Shown: positions 45,144 to 52,996 of the stretch, one piece after another
Position numbering within the stretch: position 1 is the first letter of the stretch
Layout: every line of letters starts with the position of its first letter
DNA from: an uncultured Flavobacteriaceae bacterium
GTDB lineage: Bacteria; Bacteroidota; Bacteroidia; Flavobacteriales; Flavobacteriaceae
Reading direction: 5' to 3'
Assembly (NCBI GenBank): GCA_937929935.1
Contig: CALFUL010000026.1
Location: 1-64,000, forward strand
Length of the DNA stretch: 64,000 nt
Position numbers and translations under genes: made by a program
Notes under the pieces: model-generated
Seen by the model: only the letters and a program-made list of their open reading frames with translations
Database searches by the model: none
What the model was told of the DNA's origin: nothing

Positions 45144-45164
45144 TTCATTCTTCATTCTTCATTC
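45144..45164. repeat. Heptanucleotide repeat (TTCATTC)3 across a stop codon
   Basis: Three perfect units of TTCATTC (minus strand GAATGAA) occupy 45144-45164 and overlap the stop codon (45152-45154) and last four codons of the fourth 2TM gene. A gain or loss of one unit would alter the last residues or shift the stop. Confidence 0.9.
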
Positions 45165-45484
45165 ATATATTTCTCTATCTGCCTTTCCTCCCACGCTTTC
45201 CCTAAAAAAGGATTTCTACCAAAAACACTCAAGGCATGAAAAACAAGAAATACGCCCCATATAATTGGTGTTCCATAGACATTCCAGTTAATCCAATTTA
45301 AAAAATCAGAATTACCAAAAGCGCTATTACCTAACACATAAAAGCTAAAATCATCACGCCCTAGCAACAACATCGAATTAACAAGAATATAGGCTGTTAA
45401 ATGCCCGTAAAAGCCTTTTAGGTCATCAACACGCTTGCGTGCTCTTTCATATGGCGTAGTCAGATTTTTGTTTTTTGAATTCAT
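45152..45484 (-). CDS. 2TM-domain protein (fourth in tandem array)
   Basis: A 110-residue membrane protein with the 2TM-domain pattern: YERARKRVDDLKGFYGHLTAYILVN, TM1, a loop with aromatic residues, then WGVFLVFHALSVFG, TM2, and NPFLGKAWEERQIEKYM. It is the fourth of four adjacent paralogs in transcription order, 14 bp after the previous gene. Its last codons overlap a 7-bp repeat. The N-terminal and C-terminal tails are predicted cytoplasmic. Function unknown; family association with LytTR systems is seen here directly. Confidence 0.87.
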   Translation of the reverse strand: MNSKNKNLTTPYERARKRVDDLKGFYGHLTAYILVNSMLLLGRDDFSFYVLGNSAFGNSDFLNWINWNVYGTPIIWGVFLVFHALSVFGRNPFLGKAWEERQIEKYMNEE

Positions 45485-45498
45485 GAGATGTTTATTAA

Positions 45499-45855
45499 TT
45501 ACTTATACTGCTCTGATTCTATTTTTTCTTCAGCTAAATACTTTTGTATCTGGCGTTCTTCCCAGGCTTTCCCTAAAAACGGATTCTTAGCAAAGACGCT
45601 CAGGGCGTGAAAAATGAGGGCCATGCCCCATATAATTGGCGTTCCGTAGTCATCCCAATTAATCCAGCTTAAAAACTCTATATCATTCAAAAAATTATTG
45701 AAGACATTAATTGTGAGGTAATTAGCTCTTGTAAAAAAGACCAACAAACCAACAATGACATATATAGCTAAATGAATATAAAATCCCTTAATATCTTCCA
45801 CCCTTTTACGAGCTCGATCCATAGCTGTTGCCAGATTTTTATTTTTTGATCTCAT
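45499..45855 (-). CDS. 2TM-domain protein (third in tandem array)
   Basis: A 118-residue membrane protein, closest to the fourth array member: both share KNL(A/T)T near the start, KRV-DLKGFY or KRVEDIKGFY, a Y-G-T-P-I-I-W-G segment and AWEERQIQKYL or the like. Two membrane helices are centred near residues 33-50 and 75-92. The near-identical YGTPIIWG and FLSWINW/FLNWINW stretches suggest that genes three and four arose by a recent duplication. 14-bp spacings on either side point to one transcript. Confidence 0.87.
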   Translation of the reverse strand: MRSKNKNLATAMDRARKRVEDIKGFYIHLAIYVIVGLLVFFTRANYLTINVFNNFLNDIEFLSWINWDDYGTPIIWGMALIFHALSVFAKNPFLGKAWEERQIQKYLAEEKIESEQYK

Positions 45856-45869
45856 GATTACAATTTAAC

Positions 45870-46199
45870 TTATTTATACTTTTCAGATTCGCGTTTTTCA
45901 TCGTCTAGATACTTTTGTATTTGACGTTCTTCCCATTCTTTATTAAAAAAAGGATTGACTGAAAAGGTTTTGACTGCATGAAAAAACACGCCAATACCCC
46001 AAAAAAACCATGTTGAGAAACTACCAAAATTACTTAGTGCCTCAAAAAAACTGTACCCATTATACATTAAGCTAACCGTTATTACAGTGGTTATCATCAC
46101 ATTAACAAAAATGTAAATCATGAAATGCGTGTAAAAACCTTTTAGCTGTTTGATACGTTCTTTAGCGCGTGTTCTCTTGTCTTGATTTGCTAAATCCAT
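45870..46199 (-). CDS. 2TM-domain protein (second in tandem array)
   Basis: A 109-residue membrane protein with AKERIKQLKGFYTHFMIYIFVNV, a first helix, a short loop and a second helix with FFWGIGVFFHAVKTFS, then NPFFNKEWEERQIQKYLDDE. It keeps the R-x-x-x-L-K-G-F-Y and EWEERQIQKYL signatures of the array. The ATG at 46199 shares bases with the stop codon of the previous gene (TAATG), implying coupled translation; an ATG three codons upstream (46208) is an alternative. Function is unknown. Confidence 0.86.
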   Translation of the reverse strand: MDLANQDKRTRAKERIKQLKGFYTHFMIYIFVNVMITTVITVSLMYNGYSFFEALSNFGSFSTWFFWGIGVFFHAVKTFSVNPFFNKEWEERQIQKYLDDEKRESEKYK

Positions 46200-46531
46200 T
46201 AATTCCATTTGTTTTGTTGTTCTTCTTCATCCATCAGCTCACGAATCTTTCTTTCTTCCCAGTTTTTGCCAAAAAGCGGGTTTAACCCAAACACCTTGAT
46301 TGCCTTAGTAACAATACCTATTCCCCAACCAAAGGCAGCCCACAGAAACCACATATACTCCCATTGATTAGTATAATAATTCAACGCACCTAAAAAGATA
46401 ATAAACACCGCATATGACATGAATGAGGCGTAAAACTTCTTCTCTTTATCAATGCGTTTTTTAGCCCTTTGATATTTCTCTTCAGTCGAATTGTTCTCTA
46501 CGTATTCCATTTGATTTTTATTTTGTTTCAT
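46199..46531 (-). CDS. 2TM-domain protein (first in tandem array)
   Basis: A 110-residue membrane protein, the most divergent array member: KYQRAKKRIDKEKKFYASFMSYAVF, helix 1, YTNQWEYMWFLWAAFGWGIGIVTKAIKVFG, helix 2, and NPLFGKNWEERKIRELM. The N-terminus is longer and charged. Its GKNWEERK tail matches the C-terminal 2TM domain of the adjacent histidine kinase more closely than the other three do, so it may descend from that domain. Gap to the kinase gene is 112 bp, which may hold a promoter or processing site. Confidence 0.86.
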   Translation of the reverse strand: MKQNKNQMEYVENNSTEEKYQRAKKRIDKEKKFYASFMSYAVFIIFLGALNYYTNQWEYMWFLWAAFGWGIGIVTKAIKVFGLNPLFGKNWEERKIRELMDEEEQQNKWN

Positions 46532-46643
46532 CTTGATGGTATCAAATTTCTATAAATAGTTGGTTTCTTTAAAAAGTTAAGTTCTGAATTGTTGTTTTAA
46601 AAGGATGAGTTGACGTGTTGATCTTAACCATGAGCAACTACCT

Positions 46644-47981
46644 TTAAAAATTATCATCCTCCATGTATTCTCGCATTTTACGTTCTTCCCAATTCTTACC
46701 AAAAATAGGATGATACCCAAAAGCTTCTAAACCGTGACCCGTTAGCCCAAAGCCCCAACCTAAGGCCGGAAAAATAGCCCAAGGAAAGCTAGTGGTGTGA
46801 TAATTAATAAATATTAAAATAGGTATTACAATACAATACGAAGTTAAGTTAGCATAAAACCCTTTGATTTGGGTTACACGTTCTTTAGCCTTTTCATAGC
46901 GCTTATCTTCTAGGTATGTTTCTTGTGTTTCAACTTTTGAAACCTTCTTAGTTAGAATGGGTAATTGCACACTAAAATCTGAAATTGTTTTTTGAATATT
47001 AACTTTTCGATCAGTTAAAATGCCATACCGTTGCTGAATATTAGTCAACCCAACCCCACTACTCTTTTTGACAAATTGCTTTTCTTGATAGTTATTAGAA
47101 ACCTGCAGCATGTTGCCATTTTCAACAACTTTTATATGCAGCGGTTTTTCAGCCGTTACTACATTGTGTTTTACAGCATTTTCTAACAACAATTGAAGAG
47201 ACAATGGCACAATTTTAGCTTCAGGATTACTGCTCTTTTCTGGAATCTCAAATACAATACTATCTTCAAAACGCATCTTCAATAAACGCACATAAGTTTT
47301 AGCAAATTGCAACTCCTCATCAACAGTGACAAGATCTTTATTTTTTTGTTCAAGTACATACCTATATACTTTTGATAATGAGGTAGTAAACTTTTGAGCT
47401 TTGTTAGAATCTTCTTCAATAAGACTTGTTAAAACATTTAAACTATTGAATAAAAAATGCGGATCTAATTGGTTCTTTAAAGCATCGAATTTAGCTGAGG
47501 CTGTACCTGCAATTATCTTCTGTTCTTTGACCTTATTTTCTTGACGGTATTTGAAGTACCAAAACACATAGAAAATAATTGAAATTACAATACAAATGAA
47601 TATTGAAACTTGATATGAAGCGGGAGTTTGCGCATTAATAAAATCGCCAAAACTCATACCGTATACAACTACCAAAAGAATAAATTTTGAAATAAAAATT
47701 CCTGCTATTGATACAATTATATTTCCGGCAAGCGCAAAAACAAATCTTTTGATTGTAAATAAATCTTCTTTGTAGTTGATTAAAAGATATTGCAACCAAT
47801 AGGCATTTACTAGATACAAAATAATTGCAAAAATCATATTTTCATAATACTCTTGCCAAGCTCGCGCGACACTAAACCCACCATCAAATTCGCCTGTTGC
47901 GTAATAGATTATCAAAAAAATGCAATAAATAATAGTACCTATCAAAACAGCACTTGCCAAATGTTTTAAAAATCTTTGCAT
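46644..47981 (-). CDS. LytS-type sensor histidine kinase fused to a C-terminal 2TM domain
   Basis: A 445-residue membrane kinase. Four membrane helices span about residues 8-155. The His_kinase domain (PF06580 type) has the phospho-acceptor His in NQLDPHFLFNSLNVL near residue 174, and the ATPase part has the N box LQLLLENAVKHN and a G box in SSGVGLTNIQQRYG. After about residue 360 a complete 2TM domain follows: YEKAKERVTQIKGFYANLTSY, two helices, and GKNWEERKMREYM. This fuses to the kinase the domain that the four following genes encode separately. The LytTR regulator at the operon end is the likely partner. Signal is unknown. Confidence 0.92.
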   Translation of the reverse strand: MQRFLKHLASAVLIGTIIYCIFLIIYYATGEFDGGFSVARAWQEYYENMIFAIILYLVNAYWLQYLLINYKEDLFTIKRFVFALAGNIIVSIAGIFISKFILLVVVYGMSFGDFINAQTPASYQVSIFICIVISIIFYVFWYFKYRQENKVKEQKIIAGTASAKFDALKNQLDPHFLFNSLNVLTSLIEEDSNKAQKFTTSLSKVYRYVLEQKNKDLVTVDEELQFAKTYVRLLKMRFEDSIVFEIPEKSSNPEAKIVPLSLQLLLENAVKHNVVTAEKPLHIKVVENGNMLQVSNNYQEKQFVKKSSGVGLTNIQQRYGILTDRKVNIQKTISDFSVQLPILTKKVSKVETQETYLEDKRYEKAKERVTQIKGFYANLTSYCIVIPILIFINYHTTSFPWAIFPALGWGFGLTGHGLEAFGYHPIFGKNWEERKMREYMEDDNF

Positions 47982-48275
47982 CTAAATTGTTTTCACTGTT
48001 ATCTAAATTATTGGTTGCTTTTCATTCTAATTTAAGCTTCTATAACTCAGATTGAGTTTAAAGTTAATAAAATGTTTTAGTGAACCTCAGGGATCGCTAA
48101 AAATTGATTAATACAAAGATGACTGCTTTTAAGCCTTCAAAGAAAAAAGAAATACTCAATTGTTGAATTTTGGGTATGGCTTGTAAACATGCTGATTATA
48201 AAGCTGAAAGATGCGCGCTTTTAAACATTTCTTTGTTTTTTGGTGCTACATCTGGTAATTGCATGCTATCAAAAA

Positions 48276-48387
48276 CTCACCCCTAGCCCCTCCAAGGAGG
48301 GGAACAGCTTGCTGTTCTTATTAAACATTTTGACCAAGTTGCGCACATACATTCCTAACCTCCTGGGAGGGGATTAAGGGGTGGGTA
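48276..48387. repeat. MITE/REP-like inverted repeat
   Basis: The left arm (CTCACCCCTAGCCCCTCCAAGGAGGGG in two pieces, 48276-48302) is an imperfect reverse complement of the right arm (48354-48387, with CCTCCTGGGAGGGGATTAAGG and GGGTGGGT). A small palindrome AACAGC-TT-GCTGTT follows the left arm. GC content is far above the surroundings. It resembles common flavobacterial intergenic palindromes. Confidence 0.8.
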
Positions 48388-48488
48388 ACACCATAAAGGG
48401 AAACAGATACAAAATAAAACCCGAGCTTAGCCCGCTGAGGAAGGAAATAGATAGTTCGAAACCCTTCGGCTTATTCTACAATTTCCCC

Positions 48489-48496
48489 TAGCTTTG
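48489..48496 (+). promoter_or_regulatory. Bacteroidota-type -7 promoter element directly before the oxidoreductase ATG
   Basis: TAGCTTTG is an exact TAnnTTTG match ending 4 bp before the ATG at 48501. If used, transcription would start at or next to the A of the ATG, giving a leaderless mRNA. Confidence 0.5.
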
Positions 48497-48500
48497 CCAC

Positions 48501-50051
48501 ATGGTTAGAAACATTCAACTGCGGGTTAGTTTAAAAGAAGAGGGGAAGTTTGGCTTGAAAGGAAAAACAGCGAAATACCTAGGCGTTTCTGAATCAGAAA
48601 TCGAAATAAAAGTCCTTAGAAAGTCGATTGATGCGCGTAAACCAAGCATCTACTTTAATTACAAGCTAGAGGTTTACATTAACGAACCCATGCCCACTGC
48701 AAAAGATTACACCTTTGATTATAAAGATGTTTCAAAGGCAAAACCTGTTCATATTATTGGTTTTGGCCCTGCGGGGATGTGGGCAGCACTACGCTGTTTA
48801 GAATTAGGCTACAAACCTATTGTTCTCGAACGCGGTAAAAATGTGCAGGAGAGACGGCGCGATTTAAAAGCCATCAACCAAGACCACATTGTAAATGAAG
48901 ACTCCAATTACTGTTTTGGAGAAGGTGGTGCTGGCACCTATTCTGACGGAAAACTATATACCCGCAGTTTAAAACGTGGTGATGTTCGTCGCGTTTTTGA
49001 GAGCTTAGTACATCACGGAGCAACCGAAGAAATTCTCGTAGATGCACACCCTCATATAGGCACCAACAAACTGCCAAAGATTGTACAAAACATACGTGAA
49101 ACAATTATTAATTATGGTGGTGAAGTTCATTTCAATACTAAAGTAACAGATTTCATAATTAATGATAATGAATTGAAATCTATTGTTTTAGGCGATTCAA
49201 AAGAAATGGAAGTCAAACGCGTTATTCTCGCAACCGGACATTCAGCAAGAGACATTTATTATTTGCTTCATAAAAAGAAAATTGCGTTAAAAGCAAAGTC
49301 GTTTGCCATGGGCGTTCGTGTAGAACATCCGCAGCAAATTATAGATTCGATTCAATATCATTGTAAGGGAGAACGCAACGAATTGCTTCCAGCAGCGGCT
49401 TATAGTTTGGTGCATCAAGTAAAAGGGCGAGGCGTGTATTCATTTTGTATGTGTCCTGGCGGATTTATTGTTCCGGCAGCAACTGCTCCAGGTGAAATAG
49501 TTGTCAACGGCATGTCGCCATCCAAAAGAAATAATCGATATGCGAATTCAGGAATGGTAGTAGAAATCAATGCTGATGTTGATTTATACAAATATGAAAA
49601 GCATGGTGAGCTACGTGGCTTAGAATATCAAAAAGATGTAGAACGTTTGGCTTTTACTTCAGGTGGCAGAACACAAGCAGCACCTGCACAACGTTTAACA
49701 GATTTTGTAGAAGGCAATTTATCAGAAGACCTCAACCCTACCTCTTACCAACCAGGTTTGAATTCAGCGCCAATGCATTCATTGCTTCCTAAATTAATTG
49801 GCAGTCGTTTACGAACAGGATTTAAAGAATTTGGTAAAAAAATGAAAGGCTATTATACGAGTCAAGCCAATATCGTTGGGGTAGAATCGAGAACTTCATC
49901 GCCAGTCAACATTCCTAGAAATAAACAATTAGAGCATCCTGAAATAAAAGGCTTATTTCCATGCGGAGAAGGTGGTGGTTATGCTGGCGGAATTGTTTCT
50001 GCCGCGATGGACGGAGAACGCTGTGCTGAAGCAGCTATCTCGAACTTATAA
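48501..50051 (+). CDS. FAD-dependent oxidoreductase
   Basis: A 516-residue flavoprotein. After a 90-residue N-terminal extension comes the Rossmann motif GFGPAGMWAALRCLELG, then VLERGKNVQERRRDL and CFGEGGAGTYSDGKL, which mark the uncharacterised FAD-dependent dehydrogenase family. Late blocks are KAKSFAMGVRVEHPQ and FPCGEGGGYAGGIVSAAMDG (second dinucleotide-contact region). The substrate is unknown; members are typed only as NAD(P)/FAD-dependent oxidoreductases. It has a possible leaderless promoter (48489) and is convergent with the lectin-like gene. Confidence 0.9.
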   Translation: MVRNIQLRVSLKEEGKFGLKGKTAKYLGVSESEIEIKVLRKSIDARKPSIYFNYKLEVYINEPMPTAKDYTFDYKDVSKAKPVHIIGFGPAGMWAALRCLELGYKPIVLERGKNVQERRRDLKAINQDHIVNEDSNYCFGEGGAGTYSDGKLYTRSLKRGDVRRVFESLVHHGATEEILVDAHPHIGTNKLPKIVQNIRETIINYGGEVHFNTKVTDFIINDNELKSIVLGDSKEMEVKRVILATGHSARDIYYLLHKKKIALKAKSFAMGVRVEHPQQIIDSIQYHCKGERNELLPAAAYSLVHQVKGRGVYSFCMCPGGFIVPAATAPGEIVVNGMSPSKRNNRYANSGMVVEINADVDLYKYEKHGELRGLEYQKDVERLAFTSGGRTQAAPAQRLTDFVEGNLSEDLNPTSYQPGLNSAPMHSLLPKLIGSRLRTGFKEFGKKMKGYYTSQANIVGVESRTSSPVNIPRNKQLEHPEIKGLFPCGEGGGYAGGIVSAAMDGERCAEAAISNL

Positions 50052-50062
50052 ACCTTGCAAAG

Positions 50063-51490
50063 CTAATTTGGTTTGACTCGATCCGTAATTCTTCTATTTG
50101 TAATTACCGAACAAGAGCTTAGGTTTATAGAAGTAGTGGCCGTGATATTAAGTGTAGGATCGCCAATTGTTCCTCCGTATTCAACAACATATCCTTGTGC
50201 GGCGTAAGCGCCCCCGCCTCCACTATTAGAAAGGTCATTCCATGAGCCAGGAGAGCTAGTAACAGATGGGTCTGTAATATGCGCATAATTTTCGCCTCCG
50301 CAACAATTGTTAGGTTCGTTTAGGTTCCAAAAAGCAAAAGTTAGTTCGGTTCCGCCTACTCCTCCACTCCAGAATTGAGTTCCTGCTTCTGGTCCTGTTT
50401 CCCATCGCCATTCTCCTTCAACGTTATTATCATTTGCACCAATCCAACCTACACCTTGTGCTTGAGAACCTGAAAAATCAGCCTCAGCTTGAGAAGTTAA
50501 TGTTACTAAATATCCTTGCAATCCGAAATAAGTTCGGTTACTTGCAGCAATTTCAGCATCTGTCCAACTTATACCAACATCAGAAACAAATTCATAATAA
50601 TGACCAGTTGATGGTAAAAAATTGGCTTCGCCCACTGTAATAGAAAATTGTCTCAACCCACTGGGGTTAATAGAACTAGAAGAAAACTCTGTAGCTAGAA
50701 CTGCCGTTTCAAATTCTGCATATGTGGCAGGACCTTGCAAAGTCAACTCACCTTGTATAGGATCCCATGAAGAGGTAATACTTGGATGACTACCAGTCAT
50801 AGTCAATAAATCTTCGCCATTGACATAACCTCCTGAAATCTGAACATAAACCATTGAGGTGCTTGTATCATCTGGATCTGTAATTGTTATACTCTGCGCT
50901 ACTGGAACAGAACCTCCTGGACAATAGACCTGATTACCTGAACCAACGACTAGTGGTGGTTGGTCGGGCATTTGAGCCGTAAAAAGTATATTATCAACCC
51001 AAACACGCTCAGAATTAGAATTCCAATTTCCACTTCCAGAAATGAGACGTATTGCAGAATTAGAGTTCATCTCACTGGCATTTAAGTCATAAGATATACT
51101 ACCGGTACCATTTAAACTTGCAACAGTAACGAATGATGTACCATTAAAAAGTTGAACATTAACAATTTCGTCTCCGTTAGTTCTCTCAAAGTCGAGGGTG
51201 AGCGTAACATCAGAATATGCTGCTAAATCTACATTTCTTGTGATGTAACGAGTATCAATATTTTGAAGACGCAATCGAAAATCACCAGTTGATATTTCTC
51301 GTATTCGAATTCGCCCCGCACTTGGACTAGTGCCCTCACCGGTTTCAGTCCAATTACCTATAAACAACTCTGAACCATCATTATTCGCATAGCTCACTAC
51401 GGCAAAATTATCAGCATAGGTGTCTTGACCGAAAAGTGAAAACACAAACAGTAGCAAACCGATGCACAAAAATATTTGCATTTTTTTCAT
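50063..51490 (-). CDS. Secreted C-type-lectin-like protein
   Basis: A 475-residue exported protein (signal peptide MKKMQIFLCIGLLLFVFSLFG). Residues about 25-170 look like a beta-sandwich domain (FAVVSYANNDGSELFIGNW, DVTLTLDFERTNG). A middle strand-rich segment resembles a cadherin/Calx-like module. Residues about 300-445 form a C-type lectin-like domain: YYEFVSDVGISWTDAEIAASN, GYLVTLTSQAEADF, GWIGANDN, FWNLNEPNNCCGGENYAHI and WNDLSN. It ends with SCSVITNRRITDRVKPN and no recognisable type IX sorting domain. Carbohydrate or protein binding at the surface is likely. Confidence 0.82.
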   Translation of the reverse strand: MKKMQIFLCIGLLLFVFSLFGQDTYADNFAVVSYANNDGSELFIGNWTETGEGTSPSAGRIRIREISTGDFRLRLQNIDTRYITRNVDLAAYSDVTLTLDFERTNGDEIVNVQLFNGTSFVTVASLNGTGSISYDLNASEMNSNSAIRLISGSGNWNSNSERVWVDNILFTAQMPDQPPLVVGSGNQVYCPGGSVPVAQSITITDPDDTSTSMVYVQISGGYVNGEDLLTMTGSHPSITSSWDPIQGELTLQGPATYAEFETAVLATEFSSSSINPSGLRQFSITVGEANFLPSTGHYYEFVSDVGISWTDAEIAASNRTYFGLQGYLVTLTSQAEADFSGSQAQGVGWIGANDNNVEGEWRWETGPEAGTQFWSGGVGGTELTFAFWNLNEPNNCCGGENYAHITDPSVTSSPGSWNDLSNSGGGGAYAAQGYVVEYGGTIGDPTLNITATTSINLSSCSVITNRRITDRVKPN

Positions 51491-51688
51491 AGGACGTAGA
51501 AACTAAAAATTCTCATTTGGCTGTGAATTTGTTCAAGATAAGCAATACCTAATATTAGGTATAAAAATTGTTGTAATGTGGAGCTAAATCATTGTAAAGT
51601 GTACAAATACTGTTGTTGCTAATAATTCGAATATCAATTTAATTCTAAATGAAATTAGCGACCAAAAATTTTATCCACTCATTAAATG

Positions 51689-51696
51689 TATCTTTA
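51689..51696 (+). promoter_or_regulatory. Probable -7 promoter element for the DEAD-box helicase gene
   Basis: TATCTTTA matches TAnnTTTG except for the last base and lies 17 bp before the ATG at 51713. It falls within a longer open frame starting at 51686, which favours the shorter start. Confidence 0.45.
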
Positions 51697-51712
51697 CGGC
51701 TTAGAATTTTAT

Positions 51713-52993
51713 ATGACATTCAAAGACCTTGGGCTCGCAGAGCCTATTCTCAAAGCTCTTCAAGATGAAGGCTATACAAAACCCACCCCAATACAAGAAC
51801 AAGCTATTCCTATTCTTCTCAAAAGAAAAGATCTTTTAGGTGTCGCTCAAACAGGTACTGGAAAAACCGCGGCATTTGGTATTCCTATTTTACATCATCT
51901 GTATGAGGGTATCAGTTTGAGTCAAAACAAGCGAAAAGTAAAGGCATTAGTAGTTACACCCACCCGTGAACTTGCCATTCAAATTGGAGATAGTTTTACG
52001 GCTTACGGTAGGTATACCGGACTCAAAAGCACAGTCATTTTTGGCGGTGTGAAGCAAGGCAAACAAGTAAACGCTTTAAAAGCCGGTGTTGATATTATAA
52101 TTGCCACCCCTGGTCGTTTGCTTGATTTGATGAACCAAGGTTACATTTCTTTTAGAGATTTAGATTATGTAGTTCTTGATGAAGCCGATCAAATGCTCGA
52201 TATGGGCTTCATTCACGATATTAAAAAGATTATTGCAAAACTTCCGCCTAAAAGGCAGTCGCTTTTCTTTTCAGCAACCATGCCTAAATCAATTGTTGAA
52301 CTCTCACGCAAAATGCTAGGCGAATTTGAACGGGTCACTATAAAACCAGAACAAGCAACTGCTGAAAAGGTTGAACAAGGAGTTTATTTTGTAAGTAAAT
52401 CAAACAAACCTAAACTACTAGTTCATCTACTTGAAAAAAGACCAGAAGATTCTGTGTTGGTTTTCTCACGAACCAAACATGGGGCCAATAAAATTGTTAA
52501 AAAATTGGCTCAGGCTGATATTAAATCAGCCGCTATTCATGGTAACAAGTCACAGACCGCACGTCAGAAAGCCTTAGGTGCTTTTAAAGATGGTACATTG
52601 AAAGTTTTAGTAGCAACTGATATCGCAGCAAGAGGAATTGATGTTGATGATTTGGCATTAGTAATCAACTTTGATCTACCTAATGTTTCTGAAACCTATG
52701 TGCACCGAATTGGCAGAACAGGTCGCGCAAATGCAAGCGGCATAGCCATGTCTTTTTGTATGGCTGAAGAACGCGCTTATTTAAAAGACATTGAAAAACT
52801 CATCAAGCAGCAAGTACCAAGATTGGGTGATCACCCTTATATGGACGAAGCTTCTGAGCAAGAACCGCAACCAAGAAAACCAAACAATAGAAGCTCTTCG
52901 CGTAACCAGAATCAAAACAGAAATAGAAATCGCAATAGAAACCGTAATAGCAATAAGAATAGAGGAAGAAACGATTCTAATTCTTCAAACTAG
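51713..52993 (+). CDS. DEAD-box ATP-dependent RNA helicase (RhlE-like)
   Basis: A 426-residue helicase: Q motif (YTKPTPIQEQAIP), motif I (AQTGTGKTAA), Ia (TPTRELAIQ), II (DEAD in VVLDEADQML), III (SAT), V (ATDIAARGIDV) and VI (YVHRIGRTGRA). The start is the ATG giving MTFKDLGLAEPILKAL. The final 40 residues are a low-complexity Asn/Arg tail (NRNRNRNRN) typical of RNA-binding extensions. Role is expected in RNA unwinding, ribosome assembly or cold adaptation. Confidence 0.95.
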   Translation: MTFKDLGLAEPILKALQDEGYTKPTPIQEQAIPILLKRKDLLGVAQTGTGKTAAFGIPILHHLYEGISLSQNKRKVKALVVTPTRELAIQIGDSFTAYGRYTGLKSTVIFGGVKQGKQVNALKAGVDIIIATPGRLLDLMNQGYISFRDLDYVVLDEADQMLDMGFIHDIKKIIAKLPPKRQSLFFSATMPKSIVELSRKMLGEFERVTIKPEQATAEKVEQGVYFVSKSNKPKLLVHLLEKRPEDSVLVFSRTKHGANKIVKKLAQADIKSAAIHGNKSQTARQKALGAFKDGTLKVLVATDIAARGIDVDDLALVINFDLPNVSETYVHRIGRTGRANASGIAMSFCMAEERAYLKDIEKLIKQQVPRLGDHPYMDEASEQEPQPRKPNNRSSSRNQNQNRNRNRNRNRNSNKNRGRNDSNSSN

Positions 52994-52996
52994 CAA

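Larger units (their letters stand above)
47982..48500. other. 519-bp intergenic region between divergent kinase and oxidoreductase genes
   Basis: No credible gene is seen. The right half carries a palindromic element (48276-48387) and ends with the promoter element of the oxidoreductase gene. The left half should contain the promoter of the LytS/2TM operon; I could not identify a clear TAnnTTTG there. Confidence 0.6.

Noticed and set aside
44323-47981. CRISPR-like or toxin-type interpretation of the repeated 2TM genes
   Set aside because: The units are full protein genes with diverged DNA, not short identical repeats with spacers, and no toxin motif is present.
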